A stretch of DNA of 64,000 nucleotides from Larus michahellis (Eukaryota > Chordata > Aves > Charadriiformes > Laridae). This document shows, in pieces, positions 21,201 through 30,899 of this stretch. Below the pieces are notes generated by a model that was not told the origin of the DNA, made no database searches, and was given only the letters and a program-made list of their open reading frames with translations. Position numbers and translations under genes: made by a program. The stretch lies in the NCBI RefSeq assembly GCF_964199755.1, contig NC_133906.1, forward strand, positions 10,230,001 through 10,294,000, given 5' to 3'. Within the stretch, counting starts at the first letter, position 1. Each line of letters begins with the position of its first letter.

Positions 21201-24200
21201 TGGGGGTGTCCTGTGGTTTCTCTGTAATGGCTTTTTGCCCATTACCATCACAGGGCTTTGAGACAGTCCCTGGACTGCACCAAACAGAGTCTAAGGATCT
21301 TCATTGACCTTGAGGAGCCTGTGAAAGCAGCAGAGGCCTGGCTGCAGGCAGGAAGGCTCTACTATCTTATGCAGGAAGATGAGCTGGTGGAAATGTACTT
21401 TCAGGTATGGGGGAGGTGGCTGGAGTAGTCCCATTCTCACCCTGGCTAGCTGCATTCCCAGCACAGCTGTGTAGCTTGGTAAGAGCCTTTTGGGGCTGGA
21501 AGGCCTGGAAGGGAAAGTTCTACGAGCAGTGTAAACCTGCTGCTGGAAGGAGGAGCTGTTGCCTTACACTCATGCGCTATCTGGCACTAAATTTTCTATT
21601 TTTCCTTCCATACATTGGGTTTAGAGGATTCTTGGGTGAAAGTAAGTGAAATTATTGAGTTAGAAAGTGATATAGGAGTGCCAAAGGAATCTGGATGTGC
21701 CAGGTAACCAGTTCCATTGAAATACACATAGATAAGGGGTAAAGTGCCAGGGAAGCGCTTGGAGACTTCTTGGAGTAGAAGACTACTGGCTTCTTTCCAT
21801 CTCTAGCATTATTTTATCAGCTGAGCTGCAAAGAGGAGGAGCACCTCATAAAATCTTTGGTCTCCTTCATTCAGGTTGCAGCTTCTATTAAAAGATGGGG
21901 AATTCTTGCATGCCCCCAGAGTAAGCAGAGCAGAAGGCTGGTTGGGTCTGCTGGAGTTGAACTGAGCTGGGGTATCCAGCAAAGCACCAGCCTGGACACA
22001 TGTAGAGGATGGTTTGGGTCCTCACTCTGTTACCCCAGAAGCACTGCTGAACTGGCGGGGCTGGGTGACAGAGGCACACGGTGGTGGGAACAAGGAGAGA
22101 AGCCTTTCACATCAGCCACACCAGCCTGCCCCTAAATCAGTGTGGTAAAGGCAGGGAATTACTCATATGGGGTGGCTGCTCAGTGGTGTGGGTGAAACGA
22201 ATAGATGGCTTTAGTGTCAGCCTGTTTCCTAGTGTTCACAAGGGAGAGCTGAGACCCATATCAAAGAGCCATCGTTGCCTCCCTGAGTCATGGTTTCAGC
22301 AGGGAGGCAGGGGCTAAAGGAGGGGGGACTTCCCATTAAGAAGGGGCAGTCCATGCCAGATCTCAGCAGGGCAAGTCTGAGACCCTGAGGTGCCCCTTCC
22401 CAGGCAAGGTCACTGGCAATGATAAATTGCCGTGTCGTAAGGAACAACGTGTTCTGGCTGGAAGGTGGCACCAGGGCCAAGTGCATAATTGGCACAAATA
22501 ACCGTTCTTCCCAGAAGTTAGCGTACCTGCCCTCCCTCCTGCTGGCTCTGTATAAGCTGTCCATTCCCCTCGTCAATCTTCACGTTGGCTCCATCACTCC
22601 GAGGACGGACCAGGGCCAGGACAGCTGCTGGCTGCACTGTCCTGACTCTAAATCCTGATGCCGTTGGATATCCCAGCAGATCAGTTGGTTGCACTAACCC
22701 TGCACAGACATGGGTTATCTGGCTCCTGGCTCCATGCTTACACACATCACTTGCAAATGCAGCACAACAGCCCCATACACCTGCTGGCCAACCTGTCTCC
22801 ATGCTGTTTGGAGCACTGGAGCTCGTGTTTATGATGACTTGGTTTTATTTAATCACACCGATGTCTATGTGCTAATGTCTCTTTCCAAGTTTCAGTCCAG
22901 TTCTTTTTCCTTCTAGGCAGCCATTCAGACTGCTCTGAAACGGGAGAACTTCTCCTTGGCCATGGATCTTTATGAAAAAGCTGGTGATACCTTTTTTAAT
23001 GGCAGCCGAAACAGAGATCGAGCGGTGGAGTTTTATAGGGTACTGATCCTTCCGAGCATTTCTGTCCTGTGTCCCCACAAGGCGATGGCCGTGGGGATCT
23101 TTGCCCCAGGGCTGTCTGCAGCACTGCATGGCCAGGATGGAGAGGGATGGGGTGGTTCTGAGTGTGCCAGAGGGCAATCATTGCTGCAGGGGGGAAGGCT
23201 GGAGCACAGGAATATTTTGCAATGGCTGCAGCTCATCCCAGAGATCATCTGGGAGGTCGGAATGTGGTCCTTACATTACAAATCCTGGAGTATTAGGTGT
23301 GAGCTGGTCACTCCTGGTGACATGCTTAGAATAAGAGTTTCAGGTACCTGAGGAAGGGCAGACATGCAAGGCTCAGGTTTTGAGAACCACGCTCTGGGAT
23401 ATGAAACTCATTTTCAAGGGAAAGAAGGGGTTAGAACCTGAACCTGCAGCACTCAACCACCCCATCATCTACCTGCCATGCCAAGTGCTGGGTTCATCTC
23501 CTGCCGCTCTATCACCCCTCTGCTGTACCAATACCACCAGGAACAGCCTGGACTCACTGTTCTCTCTCTTCAGGGAGGTGCTGTGCCCTTGGCCAGGAAA
23601 CTAAAGTCCACTAAGACAGAGCTACGGCTGTTCAATAAGCTGGCAGAGCTGCAGATCGGGCTGCAGGGCTATGAGAAGGCGCTGGAGTTTGCCACACTGG
23701 CAGCCAGGCTGAGCATCAGGGTTGGTGAGTGATGCACACCCGCAGGGTATGGGGAGGTTCTGGCTCCTGTGGACGGGGTTGCCTTTCTGGATGAGAACAG
23801 TGTGCACGCGAAAGCGGGATCTCCTGCTTTCCTAAGACCGCTGGACCTATTCTTATCCTAAGTGGTAACGTCTTTTTAAGGCCACTTCCCTTTTTAAGTG
23901 GCATGACAGCCACGTGGGAGTGCTCTGCCGTGGAGGTGGACCGGCTGAGCAGAGGGCCATTGCTACACCAGCACATGAGAAGTCTGGTGAAGGCACAGAA
24001 CTGAACAGTTCCTCTCTGCCCTGGCTCTTCTGACAAACTTATCCCTTCCCATTACAAAAATAGTTTGAATGGGCAAAATGCCAGCATAAATGTCTCTGAG
24101 ATGGAACCAGTCTTGTAATAGCTCTTTCCAGCACGCAAGAAATCCCCTGGGTGAATGACATACGCCCTAGGCAATCTGTCCAGTCTTGGTATCAGCACCC

Positions 24201-25106
24201 CTGCCCGTGGCTCTGTTCTCTCTGAACCATCTTCAAGCCCAGTGTCTCCTTATGAAGACACCCGTGCCCCCTGGCTGTTGAGCAAATGCATCCCCAAGTG
24301 GCTCAGCATGCCAGGCTGGGCATGTTTTGTGAGAGCGCCGCAGGGTAACTGTATCAGCAACTCTTTTCCAGGAGATCAATTGCAAGAGCTTGTTGCATTC
24401 CACCGCCTGGCTACAGTCTACTATTTTTTGCACATGTATGAGATGGCAGAAGATTGCTACCTGAAGACACTTGCCTTGCGTCCCCCTTTGCTGCAGTGCT
24501 CCAGAGAGGCCCTGTACTACTGTAAGGTGTATTGCCACCTTGGCAACCTCACCCTGCACAAACTGAAGGTAAGAAACCTTTCCATGATGCTGTGTTGAAC
24601 ACTGGGCTTGACGGAGAGCTGGAGGTAGAGTATTAGATCTGCTGGCAGAGCAGCCATGCATGTAGATGGCCGCATCCTATGACTCTCCATCCTCTCTGCA
24701 GCTTTAGAATAAGTGCACACAATGTTGGAACAACCAGGTTTTTAAGGGGGAAAGGCAATTTGGAAAGAAGTTCTGGCACTTAGCTGCAACTACATAGAGC
24801 CCATTTCAATGAAGTCAGGTGTCTCTGGGTTCTGCCTGGAACCACCGGGCTCTGCTCCAGCTCCCTTATACCCTGTGACCTTCAATTAAACCACTTCCTA
24901 ATGCCTGCCCTGTCCCTTACGGTTAGGATGAACAGGATGCAGCAGCCTACTTCCTCCTGGCCCTCGCCGCAGCGACCGAGCTGGGAGACCAGGAGCTGCA
25001 AGGCCTCATTCGCGCTAAGCTGGGTGACATCCAGGGGCCCGAGGGCACGCCGGGCTGTGCCACATACCGGCCCAGGTGGCTGAGTGAAGGCGGCCACGTT
25101 GTCTGA
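9186..25106 (+). CDS. SH3TC2: SH3TC2, complete 17-exon coding gene (joined CDS 3870 nt, 1289 aa)
   Basis: SH3TC2 is an adaptor of myelinating Schwann cells. It sits on plasma membrane and recycling endosomes, binds active Rab11 and affects ErbB receptor traffic; loss in humans causes Charcot-Marie-Tooth type 4C. I joined exons at 9186-9240, 11467-11571, 11827-11954, 12847-12952, 13308-13451, 13578-13779, 14443-14516, 15300-15495, 16507-16643, 17620-17661, 17765-19462, 19577-19757, 21254-21404, 22917-23039, 23574-23724, 24372-24568 and 24927-25106. Every junction is GT-AG, the frame is continuous, and the length is within one residue of human. In order: Met-Gly-Cys-Cys start (myristoyl/palmitoyl signal), conserved N-terminal region (about 70-180), SH3-like domain (180-247), classical SH3 (272-330), acidic linker, TPR array (about 520-1270). 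Conserved runs such as [12 protein letters not shown] and ATLAARLS separate it from the paralogue SH3TC1. Introns hold no second gene that I can see. Confidence 0.96.
9241..10192 (+). other. SH3TC2 intron 1, 5' part
   Basis: GC-rich intronic sequence with scattered short open frames but no recognisable protein motif, RNA gene or dispersed repeat. Confidence 0.6.
10193..10438 (+). CDS. candidate additional SH3TC2 exon in intron 1 (optional, 82 codons)
   Basis: A pyrimidine-rich acceptor ending CTTCCCCAG (to 10192) and a donor AG/GTAGGA at 10439 flank 246 nt that are open in exactly the frame required between exon 1 (ends phase 1) and the exon at 11467 (starts phase 1). The first 30 codons are strongly G/C at third positions, as in coding sequence. 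The peptide starts [12 protein letters not shown] and is rich in Arg and Trp further on. I do not recognise it in mammalian SH3TC2. It may be an avian alternative exon or a chance open frame in GC-rich DNA. Inclusion would give 1371 residues. Confidence 0.33.
10540..10985 (+). promoter_or_regulatory. AT-rich island in SH3TC2 intron 1, candidate enhancer
   Basis: An abrupt AT-rich stretch inside GC-rich intron. It holds a near-palindrome TTCTTTCAAAGAA at 10593-10605, which contains opposed SOX/TCF-like CTTT/AAAG halves, and a MEF2-like CTATAAATAA at 10656-10665. No reading frame or repeat is recognised. Regulatory function is inferred from composition and motifs only. Confidence 0.3.
11467..11571 (+). 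CDS. SH3TC2: SH3TC2 exon 2 (residues 19-54)
   Basis: Acceptor CTTGCTAG, donor CCAG/GTAAGA, 105 nt, phase 1 in and 1 out. It encodes an acidic Glu/Ser/Thr-rich segment with little similarity to the human exon 2 peptide, which is itself poorly conserved. Support comes from good splice sites, matching phases and position between two clear exons. Confidence 0.75.
11827..11954 (+). CDS. SH3TC2: SH3TC2 exon 3 (residues 54-96)
   Basis: Acceptor TTTTTCAAG, donor AAG/GTAGGA, 128 nt. It encodes [23 protein letters not shown], closely matching human. The exon ends on the third base of a Lys codon, as human exon 3 does (recalled end c.279). Confidence 0.94.
11955..12846 (+). other. SH3TC2 intron 3
   Basis: Unique intronic sequence. 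No coding exon, RNA gene or repeat was recognised. Confidence 0.6.
12847..12952 (+). CDS. SH3TC2: SH3TC2 exon 4 (residues 97-132)
   Basis: Acceptor CATGTGTAG, donor TTTAG/GTAATG, 106 nt, the same length I recall for human exon 4 (280-385). It encodes ELSARLV, then [18 protein letters not shown], highly conserved. Confidence 0.94.
13308..13451 (+). CDS. SH3TC2: SH3TC2 exon 5 (residues 132-180)
   Basis: Acceptor TTTCTTAG, donor GAAG/GTGAGA, 144 nt, equal to the human exon (386-529, recalled). It encodes [11 protein letters not shown] and [13 protein letters not shown], highly conserved. Confidence 0.95.
13578..13779 (+). CDS. SH3TC2: SH3TC2 exon 6 (SH3-like domain, residues 180-247)
   Basis: Acceptor ATCTGCAG, donor ACCA/GTAAGT, 202 nt as in human (530-731). 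It encodes the first SH3-like module, with [10 protein letters not shown] in the RT-loop position and a closing [14 protein letters not shown]. The exon ends after CA of a Gln codon, the same split as human. Confidence 0.95.
14153..14190 (-). mobile_element. short CR1 3'-tail relic in SH3TC2 intron 6
   Basis: TCACAGAATCATAGAATGG matches the reverse complement of the common CR1 terminus. Only about 35 bp are recognisable. Confidence 0.4.
14443..14516 (+). CDS. SH3TC2: SH3TC2 exon 7 (residues 247-272)
   Basis: Acceptor CCTTGCAG, donor ATTG/GTGAGT, 74 nt as in human (732-805). It encodes [13 protein letters not shown] and links the SH3-like module to the classical SH3 domain. Confidence 0.94.
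15300..15495 (+). CDS. SH3TC2: SH3TC2 exon 8 (classical SH3 domain, residues 272-337)
   Basis: Acceptor GTTTCCCAG, donor CTCT/GTAAGT, 196 nt. SH3 hallmarks are visible: [14 protein letters not shown] (diverging turn), a single Trp in LPWFVGK where many SH3 domains have WW, and the closing GFVPTRYI. The usual ALYDY motif is replaced by CTATEDHRG, so the peptide groove may be non-canonical. Confidence 0.95.
16507..16643 (+). CDS. SH3TC2: SH3TC2 exon 9 (residues 337-383)
   Basis: Acceptor CAACCTAG, donor CTGG/GTGAGT, 137 nt. It encodes [13 protein letters not shown] and the diagnostic [12 protein letters not shown], identical to human over the latter run. Confidence 0.95.
17620..17661 (+). CDS. 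SH3TC2: SH3TC2 exon 10 (micro-exon, residues 383-397)
   Basis: Acceptor TTGTGTAG, donor TCAG/GTGAGT, only 42 nt. It encodes [15 protein letters not shown] comparably short exon (about 39 nt, ending c.1177) occurs in human. Phases 1 in and 1 out agree with both neighbours. Confidence 0.88.
17765..19462 (+). CDS. SH3TC2: SH3TC2 exon 11 (large TPR exon, residues 397-963)
   Basis: 1698 nt open without a break, acceptor CTTCCAG, donor GGA/GTGAGT. An acidic linker ([12 protein letters not shown]) leads into the helical TPR array. Successive units include [53 protein letters not shown], and [30 protein letters not shown]. The human gene has one exon of almost the same size here. Many human CMT4C nonsense alleles fall in this exon. 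Confidence 0.97.
19577..19757 (+). CDS. SH3TC2: SH3TC2 exon 12 (TPR, residues 963-1023)
   Basis: Acceptor CCATGCAG, donor CCGA/GTAAGT, 181 nt. It encodes [13 protein letters not shown] and ACITYHEHW, conserved with human, and ends within a Glu codon completed by exon 13. Confidence 0.95.
19758..20069 (+). other. SH3TC2 intron 12, 5' part
   Basis: Unique intronic sequence, nothing recognised. Confidence 0.55.
20070..20275 (-). mobile_element. ancient CR1/L3-type LINE remnant in SH3TC2 intron 12
   Basis: The pattern (TTGAATAAGTCTGGCTTCAG, then CTGGAATATTTTCCCCAGGG, then GAGGTACTTAAGACCC, then CTTTCAATCTC) resembles the reverse complement of an old amniote CR1 3' end found in reptiles and birds. 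It is heavily diverged. Family assignment is from memory of the consensus. Confidence 0.5.
20276..21253 (+). other. SH3TC2 intron 12, 3' part
   Basis: Unique sequence. Short open frames on both strands show no conserved motif. Confidence 0.55.
21254..21404 (+). CDS. SH3TC2: SH3TC2 exon 13 (TPR, residues 1023-1073)
   Basis: Acceptor CATCACAG, donor TCAG/GTATGG, 151 nt, ending in phase 0. It encodes [32 protein letters not shown], a TPR helix pair that is nearly invariant. Confidence 0.95.
21405..22916 (+). other. SH3TC2 intron 13
   Basis: This is 1.5 kb of unique sequence with no recognisable gene, RNA or repeat. Confidence 0.6.
22917..23039 (+). CDS. SH3TC2: SH3TC2 exon 14 (TPR, residues 1074-1114)
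   Basis: Acceptor TTCTAG, 123 nt, phase 0 on both sides. It encodes [20 protein letters not shown], then [20 protein letters not shown]. The donor is AGG/GTACTG, weaker than the others in the gene, but it is the only placement that keeps YR-GGAVPLA across the junction. Confidence 0.92.
23040..24371 (+). other. SH3TC2 introns 14 and 15 (interrupted by exon 15)
   Basis: Introns at 23040-23573 and 23725-24371. Nothing beyond ordinary intronic sequence is seen. Confidence 0.6.
23574..23724 (+). CDS. SH3TC2: SH3TC2 exon 15 (TPR, residues 1115-1165)
   Basis: Acceptor CTCTTCAG, donor GTTG/GTGAGT, 151 nt. It encodes [26 protein letters not shown] and [15 protein letters not shown], strongly conserved. 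Confidence 0.95.
24372..24568 (+). CDS. SH3TC2: SH3TC2 exon 16 (TPR, residues 1165-1230)
   Basis: Acceptor TTTTCCAG, donor AAG/GTAAGA, 197 nt, ending in phase 0. It encodes [20 protein letters not shown] and [16 protein letters not shown], almost identical to human. Confidence 0.95.
24927..25106 (+). CDS. SH3TC2: SH3TC2 exon 17 (C terminus and stop)
   Basis: Acceptor ACGGTTAG, then 59 codons and TGA at 25104-25106. It encodes [20 protein letters not shown], then a tail ending WLSEGGHVV, comparable to the human ending WLSGGGLAL. Confidence 0.95.
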   Translation, partial: DEQDAAAYFLLALAAATELGDQELQGLIRAKLGDIQGPEGTPGCATYRPRWLSEGGHVV

Positions 25107-26140
25107 CCAACCCACCACTCCGGGGACTCCAGTGCAAGCCATCAAGCAACAGTCCCAGGAGAGGTTCTGCACCGCATTCTAAGAAGCTGGCAGCATTTGG
25201 TCTTCTTGTCCCCAACAGGCAAGGGAACAAGCACTTGCGACCCTGCCCTGAGTTTTTGGGAGCAGAGCACCCGGGCAGGATGAGGCCATTGCAGCGGTGC
25301 TGGAGTTTGTGTTTAATGTGAATATTAACTTCTTTATTTATTCCTATCTGGTGTCTGTCCTGTCTACTGTGTGGAGGTCTGTGACCCATACCTCTATAGA
25401 GCCCGGGGCCTCTTTGGTACAAAACACCACCAAAGCTTTTGGCAGTGAGAGGCAGAATTTAGGGAAAGGAGGAGAAATGAAAGGGGCTGGTGAAGCCCCT
25501 TTCAAGCCCCGTATACGGGTGGGCAGCTGCTTGGGCAGAGGCAGAGCCCACCTTCACCCCAGCCCTGCCGTTCGGCCTCAGCTCCAGCACTGGAGCAGCC
25601 GGGGTGGCCTCCTCTGCCCCACAGCCCATGTGCGCTTCAGCATCTAAAGCATGAGCGCGCTATGGGTCCCGCATGGGAAAAGAGCCATCAGTGCTGACCC
25701 GGCCCAAGCTTTGCAGCCCGGCTCCCTCCCCAGCCCCTCTTCTGCAGGCTGCAGAGGTAGGATGGGATGCAGGAGTGCCGGGGAGCAGACGGTGAGGCTG
25801 GGCACACTGGTCTGCGCTGGGGCACACATCCAGCCCCCGGGCAGGGGTGCTGATGGGGCGCAGGGGGACTTTTGGCTGGGAGAGGCAGCTGCACTGCCTT
25901 TGCGTGGGCCATTGCCAGCCCCAGGAGAAGCTGGCCACCCGGCAGGCAGCAAAGCTACCTTCGAGTGCCCTGAACTGGCTAGAGGAGAAGCAAAAGCTCC
26001 TCTGTGGAGAGAGCAGGGGGAATGGGAGGCACAAAGGAAGTTTCTCCGGCGAGCTGCTGCCCGGCAGTGGGAGCAGGACACAGCTCTTCTCCACAGCCCG
26101 TCTCACCACCAGAGTGCAATAAATGCCCGTGTTTCCAGCC
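25107..26140 (+). other. SH3TC2: probable SH3TC2 3' UTR
   Basis: The region from the stop codon to about 17 bp past the first AATAAA. It includes a short AU-rich part near 25311-25350 with ATTTA, then GC-rich sequence. The extent is inferred only from the polyadenylation signal. Confidence 0.45.
26118..26123 (+). terminator. SH3TC2: candidate SH3TC2 polyadenylation signal AATAAA
   Basis: AATAAA about 1.01 kb after the stop, followed within 10-35 bp by GT-rich sequence (CCCGTGTTTCC, TCTGTGGGCG). This is a normal layout for cleavage and polyadenylation. Confidence 0.5.
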
Positions 26141-29100
26141 TTCTGTGGGCGAGTGCCGCTTCCCGGCTAATACCGAACTCTGTTTTCTGTCTGCACTGGT
26201 GCAGAGTGAGGAATGAGCAGTTTTTCCAGCTCATCTCTTTGCTCTGACAACCAGTGGCCAGACACCCAGCTGGGGCTTCACAGGGAGACCCTATTCCAAG
26301 TCCTTCCACCTCCCTGACACTTGGAAATGCTAAATGCAGAACATTTTATTTCCTCACCGCTCACTGCAAACGCTGAGTTCATTTTCCCCTTCTAATCCCT
26401 GTGAGGCATCCATCATCAGGGCAATGAATAGTTTACTGCTTGTTTACCGAGCATTCCTGCAATGCCATTAGGGGAGCCTCAGCCCTGAGCTCAGACGAGG
26501 TAAATCTTCCTCCCGTTTGAAATACGAGCAGCTCGGTGGAGAACCTGTCTCCTAAACCTTCCTGCCTCACGCCACGGGGCTGCCTGTTCTCAGCTCAGGT
26601 GACTGGTGCTCACTGTGCTAGGGCAGGATATTTTCAGCGATTTTTCAGGTCAGTTCCCCTTTTTCTTTTCAAACACGGGGAAAAGCACAGTCTCATATCT
26701 TTGTACCAGAAGGCAGGTCGACAACTATTGGGGCTATCACGGGTGTGGGAGAGAGGGAAGCTTTGATGGCTCCGGAAGACCTGAGGGTCTGCGTGGTGCA
26801 GAAGTGCCCTGCCCTGGCACCAAGATCTCCATCCATCTCTCCTGCCACCCCCACCACCTCGCTTAGGGACGCTGCCCAGCCCCACGGTACCTTGCCTGGA
26901 GCAGCTGCAGCCCCCAGACTGTCTGGTCCTCTGCAGTGCCCTTTGGGTCCCTGAGATGAGGCCCAAGACCACCATGAGGCTGCTGCCCAGGCGTCCCAGT
27001 GGGGCTTTTGTTACTAGTGGCTGTAGCAGCTGGTGCCACGCTGCTGGTCAGGCTCTGCACTTGGGGGCCGGCACGCAGGTGGCTGTGCCTCTGTTGGTGC
27101 AGAGCCCCCAGACCCATACCGGTGGCCAGTGGCTGCGGTGGTTCTTGTCAAAGTTAAGCCCAGTGGAGGATGAATCATGCAGACAGCATCCCCGCAAAAA
27201 CATCCCTTCCAGAGCCAAGGCCCGAGGCTGTTCTGCCTAGCACCAGAGAGAAAAAATGGGCTTTGTTTAAACACAGAGGGTCAGCGTCTCAGCTGGTCTA
27301 AATCAGCTAAGCTCCATGAGGTCAAACAGAGATGTTCTGATTTGCAAGGACTGTAGATCTGGTCTGTGGTCCTCTTTAAATCACAGCAAACAAATTTGTG
27401 GTGCCTGGGGGAAAACAAAAGAGACTTGCTCCTTGGGAATGTCCTATAAAACATCATTTCCCCTCTCCCTTGTCCATCCACGCACTCCCACATGCTGTGA
27501 TAAAGCTGGGCTGTTTTCCTAGTGGGATGAGAGTTCAGGGTGGCCAGGGCTAATTAAACTCCATAATAATACTTGGAAATAGAGTGAAACTCGGTCAGTT
27601 GTGTGCACCAGCCCCTGGGCCTGTGCCTGGGGGAGGGTGAGGATGCCACGTCCCTCCAGCCACCAGTGCAGTTTCGTGGGCAGAGAACTATGCTTTGGGG
27701 ACTTTGTGCCAGAGGAGGTCAACCAGGTGATGGCTTGGGTCCTGGGGCAGCTAGGCAGGGGGTTATGGTACTCCATCCGTTCCTGGACAGGGGGCATGCT
27801 GTCCATCATTCCCAGGTCATGGTGACTGGGAGCTGCCTGTCTTTTAGAGCACAGGGACCATGTAAGGGGTACACACCCCGAGGTACTGCAGGGTGCAGAG
27901 CCCGGCCAGAGCTGTGGTGTTGCTCCAAGAGAAGGCTGGAAGAGCAGGACTGTAGAACCACAGGAGGTATTTATCCTACAGTAGTCATTGCCCACCAGTG
28001 TCCGGCACTCCTTCACCAGCACTAATGTCAGCCCAAACAGATGGAGGAAGAAATAGGGGAAAGGGAAAGGATGGATCAAGTCTCCTCTTACGCCAGCTGT
28101 CTTTATCTTACTGTGGCTTGTGACTTATTTCTGAACCGCATGTGACTGTCTGCTCCATGCCCAGACCCAGGAGTCTTCCTTCCTTCAGTCCTCAGCCAGC
28201 CAAGCTGGAAATAGCACCGACGGGGGCCACATGCAGCAGCACGTGCCTTCACACGGCTGCTAAAAGCAGCACCTTCCTTTCCAGCCCTTCCAAAGGGCGA
28301 AGGATGCTGTAGGAACATCTTTGCTTTGGCTTTGGTTCTTCTGCGTGACGATGTCTGGACCTGATGCCGACCCATCTCACTCTGATCTTTCATCAGTGCA
28401 ATCCTGTGGGCACCAGTACTACCAGTCCCGACATTAGCCCACCTAAGAGCCAAGCCTGGCACTCTGACCCCATTCTTGTTTAATGCCTCAGGGGGCCATT
28501 TAAGGCCTGGAAAAAAGAGGGACTGGATTTCTTTAACATATGCTCATTCTTGGACAGTGGAAATACCATGACAGGAATAATTCTTGGATCATCTTAACTC
28601 TGATGTGAGCCTCCCAAGGCACTAGGAAAAAGGAAATGCTGATAACTGTACGTACAGACATGGACAGAAGTGTAGAGATAGCTACATTTATTTGGGTTTA
28701 CATGAAAACTACTCTTTCCTGCAGAAATACAATACCAAACAATAATTATTATTGTCAGCAGGCATCTTTCATCGTTTCTTCACTGTACAGTGTTGCAAAT
28801 CTTCACTGGGCCTGTGCTGGACGGAGGCTGGGCTGGATGGAGAGACCTTTCTATTCCCACCTGTACCATACAGCTCCAACCCAGCCTTTTGCCACTCCGT
28901 GCCTCAGATCCATGGGTTAAACGAGGGATAGAAACCCTCTCTGAGGACTGTCAAAACCTGGCAGCTGGGCAGGGAAAGCGCACACTGCTTGGGAGGGATG
29001 TCTGAATTTCGGTGGTGTGCTGCGCAGATCCGGGGTGTGGGTGGGAGCCACCTCTCCTGTCCCAAGGACCCGCATCTGGGCCTCCCCCTAACCAGAGTCA

Positions 29101-30899
29101 TCAACCACAGCTGATGCTGCCGCACCACCCCTGCCAAAAGCACACCATGGCTGTATAGAGCTGTCCTGGAGCTCAGGGCCCAGGTTTTGTAGCTGGTGCT
29201 CTAGGATATCACATCATTTATCCATCTCCATCAACCTTGGACTCTGGCAGAGGCTGGTCTCCAGCACAGTCTGTCTCTGCTGGAGGCTCGTTGGTGGTGC
29301 GGAGGAGCAGAGAGTCTGAGGCCAGGGTAAACCTGAGCTCATCTTATCTCAGAGGTGGCCGGTCCTCTCCAGCCAGCATCTTCCTGTGTTGCTTGGAAGA
29401 CTAATGAGAAGTTAGTAAACACCAGCTGTTCTGCTAAGCAGAGGTGGGTGAAGTATGTAAACCGGGCAATTTAGATTAACAATAATTTATTTTCACAGTA
29501 ACCTGGGTTTTCGCTCAGTGATAATTGGGATCATAAATATGTATGCCAGGAGGTGTATCGGAAGTTGATGCCGGGAGGCTGAGCAGCAGCCAAGAGCCAC
29601 TAACTGTAACTGCGTGTGCTTAAATAACCATTCCCTTCCCTGCTCTGGGGTAAGGCGGGCAGCAGCGCAATGTCTGTGTGCGCTGAGATGGGGACTTATG
29701 TCTGCACGGCTGGCGTCCCTGCCCCGGGAGATCACCGTGTCCCTGGAGGAGGGCAGAAGCAAAACCAGAAAGCAAGGAAGGATGGGGCAGCTGGGAAGTG
29801 GCCAGTGACTGTGGACAGGGAATAGTGAGGCCAGATGTAAACAAAAAATTCCCAGCTGAGATTAAATACTGAGATGGCACCAGGTATCAGGCATCCCTGG
29901 AGGTGTCATGCCTGCTGTCACTGGCCACAGGGCACACAGGTATCACCAGGACTTACCAGCACGGATTCCAGAGTTGCTTTCTGCTCTCATGGGCGCTTTG
30001 CATTCGGCAGGACTGATGGAAGACCAGCGCTGGATGCTGTGCTGGGCTTTGCCAAGGAAAACATCTCTCTGGGGCTGGAGAGGGCAGAGAGAGTGAACCG
30101 GTAAGCATGGTGCAGAAAACATCATCCCTTCCAAGCGTACAGCTGGTAGAGACCGTGTGTGCTAGTGACAGGCACACATGGAAGGGCAACTGTCCCTCCT
30201 GGGTACCAGCTGATGGGCAAAGAGCTCCATGTTCCTGTCTTGTCCCAGCTCTGCAGACAAACACAATGGTGCCAGGGTGCACTAAGGGTCCCAGCTAAGC
30301 TGCTTACAGCTCCCCAGCTCCTGCATGATGTCGCAACCGCTACGGCTCCTCCGAGAGGGAAACACAGGCAGGAAACCTGGCAGCGAGAGGCTCCCCTCAC
30401 CGCAGAGCCGGAGACAAGTGTAGGAAACAGCACGAGAGCCAACAATTCCTGTCACACTACGGGAGAAGGCGGGGGAAAGACTCTGTATTTGGCTGCCATG
30501 AAGGCTGTTGGGATACAGTCCAGGAATCAGGATGAATACAAAGAAATGAGCCCCTGAGCACCAGACAGTTTTTGAGAAAGGAAGAATAAATTCTTACATA
30601 ACTAAATTCCCTTCGTGCGCTGGTTATGGGGTAGTTCTTCTATTTTCCTGGTTTGTTTTGGAGGTCTTTTTCTTTCTTTTGCACCTGCTCTGGCAGTGGT
30701 GTTGGGGCCAAACAAGAATGCACAAACACACATCGGTGTGTAGGGAGCAACGGCTGCAGCATTTACATCCAGACTCTAAAGTTTGATTCTGCCTGGGACA
30801 CCTTCGGTTCCCTGCAGCTGTTTTTTTTGAATTGCAGCGCGACTTCTTCCTACTGCTGTCCAAGATTTAAGCCATGCTTGATCCCAAAGTATTAGTACA
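26141..30899. other. intergenic, downstream of SH3TC2
   Basis: Unique sequence of mixed composition, with AT-rich spots near 28640-28760 and 29440-29540. No exon set, RNA gene or recognised repeat. Confidence 0.5.

Noticed and set aside
9186-25106. SH3TC1 instead of SH3TC2
   Set aside because: N terminus MGCC, exon sizes 106/144/202/74, the 1289-residue length and motifs such as [12 protein letters not shown] agree with SH3TC2 as I know it.
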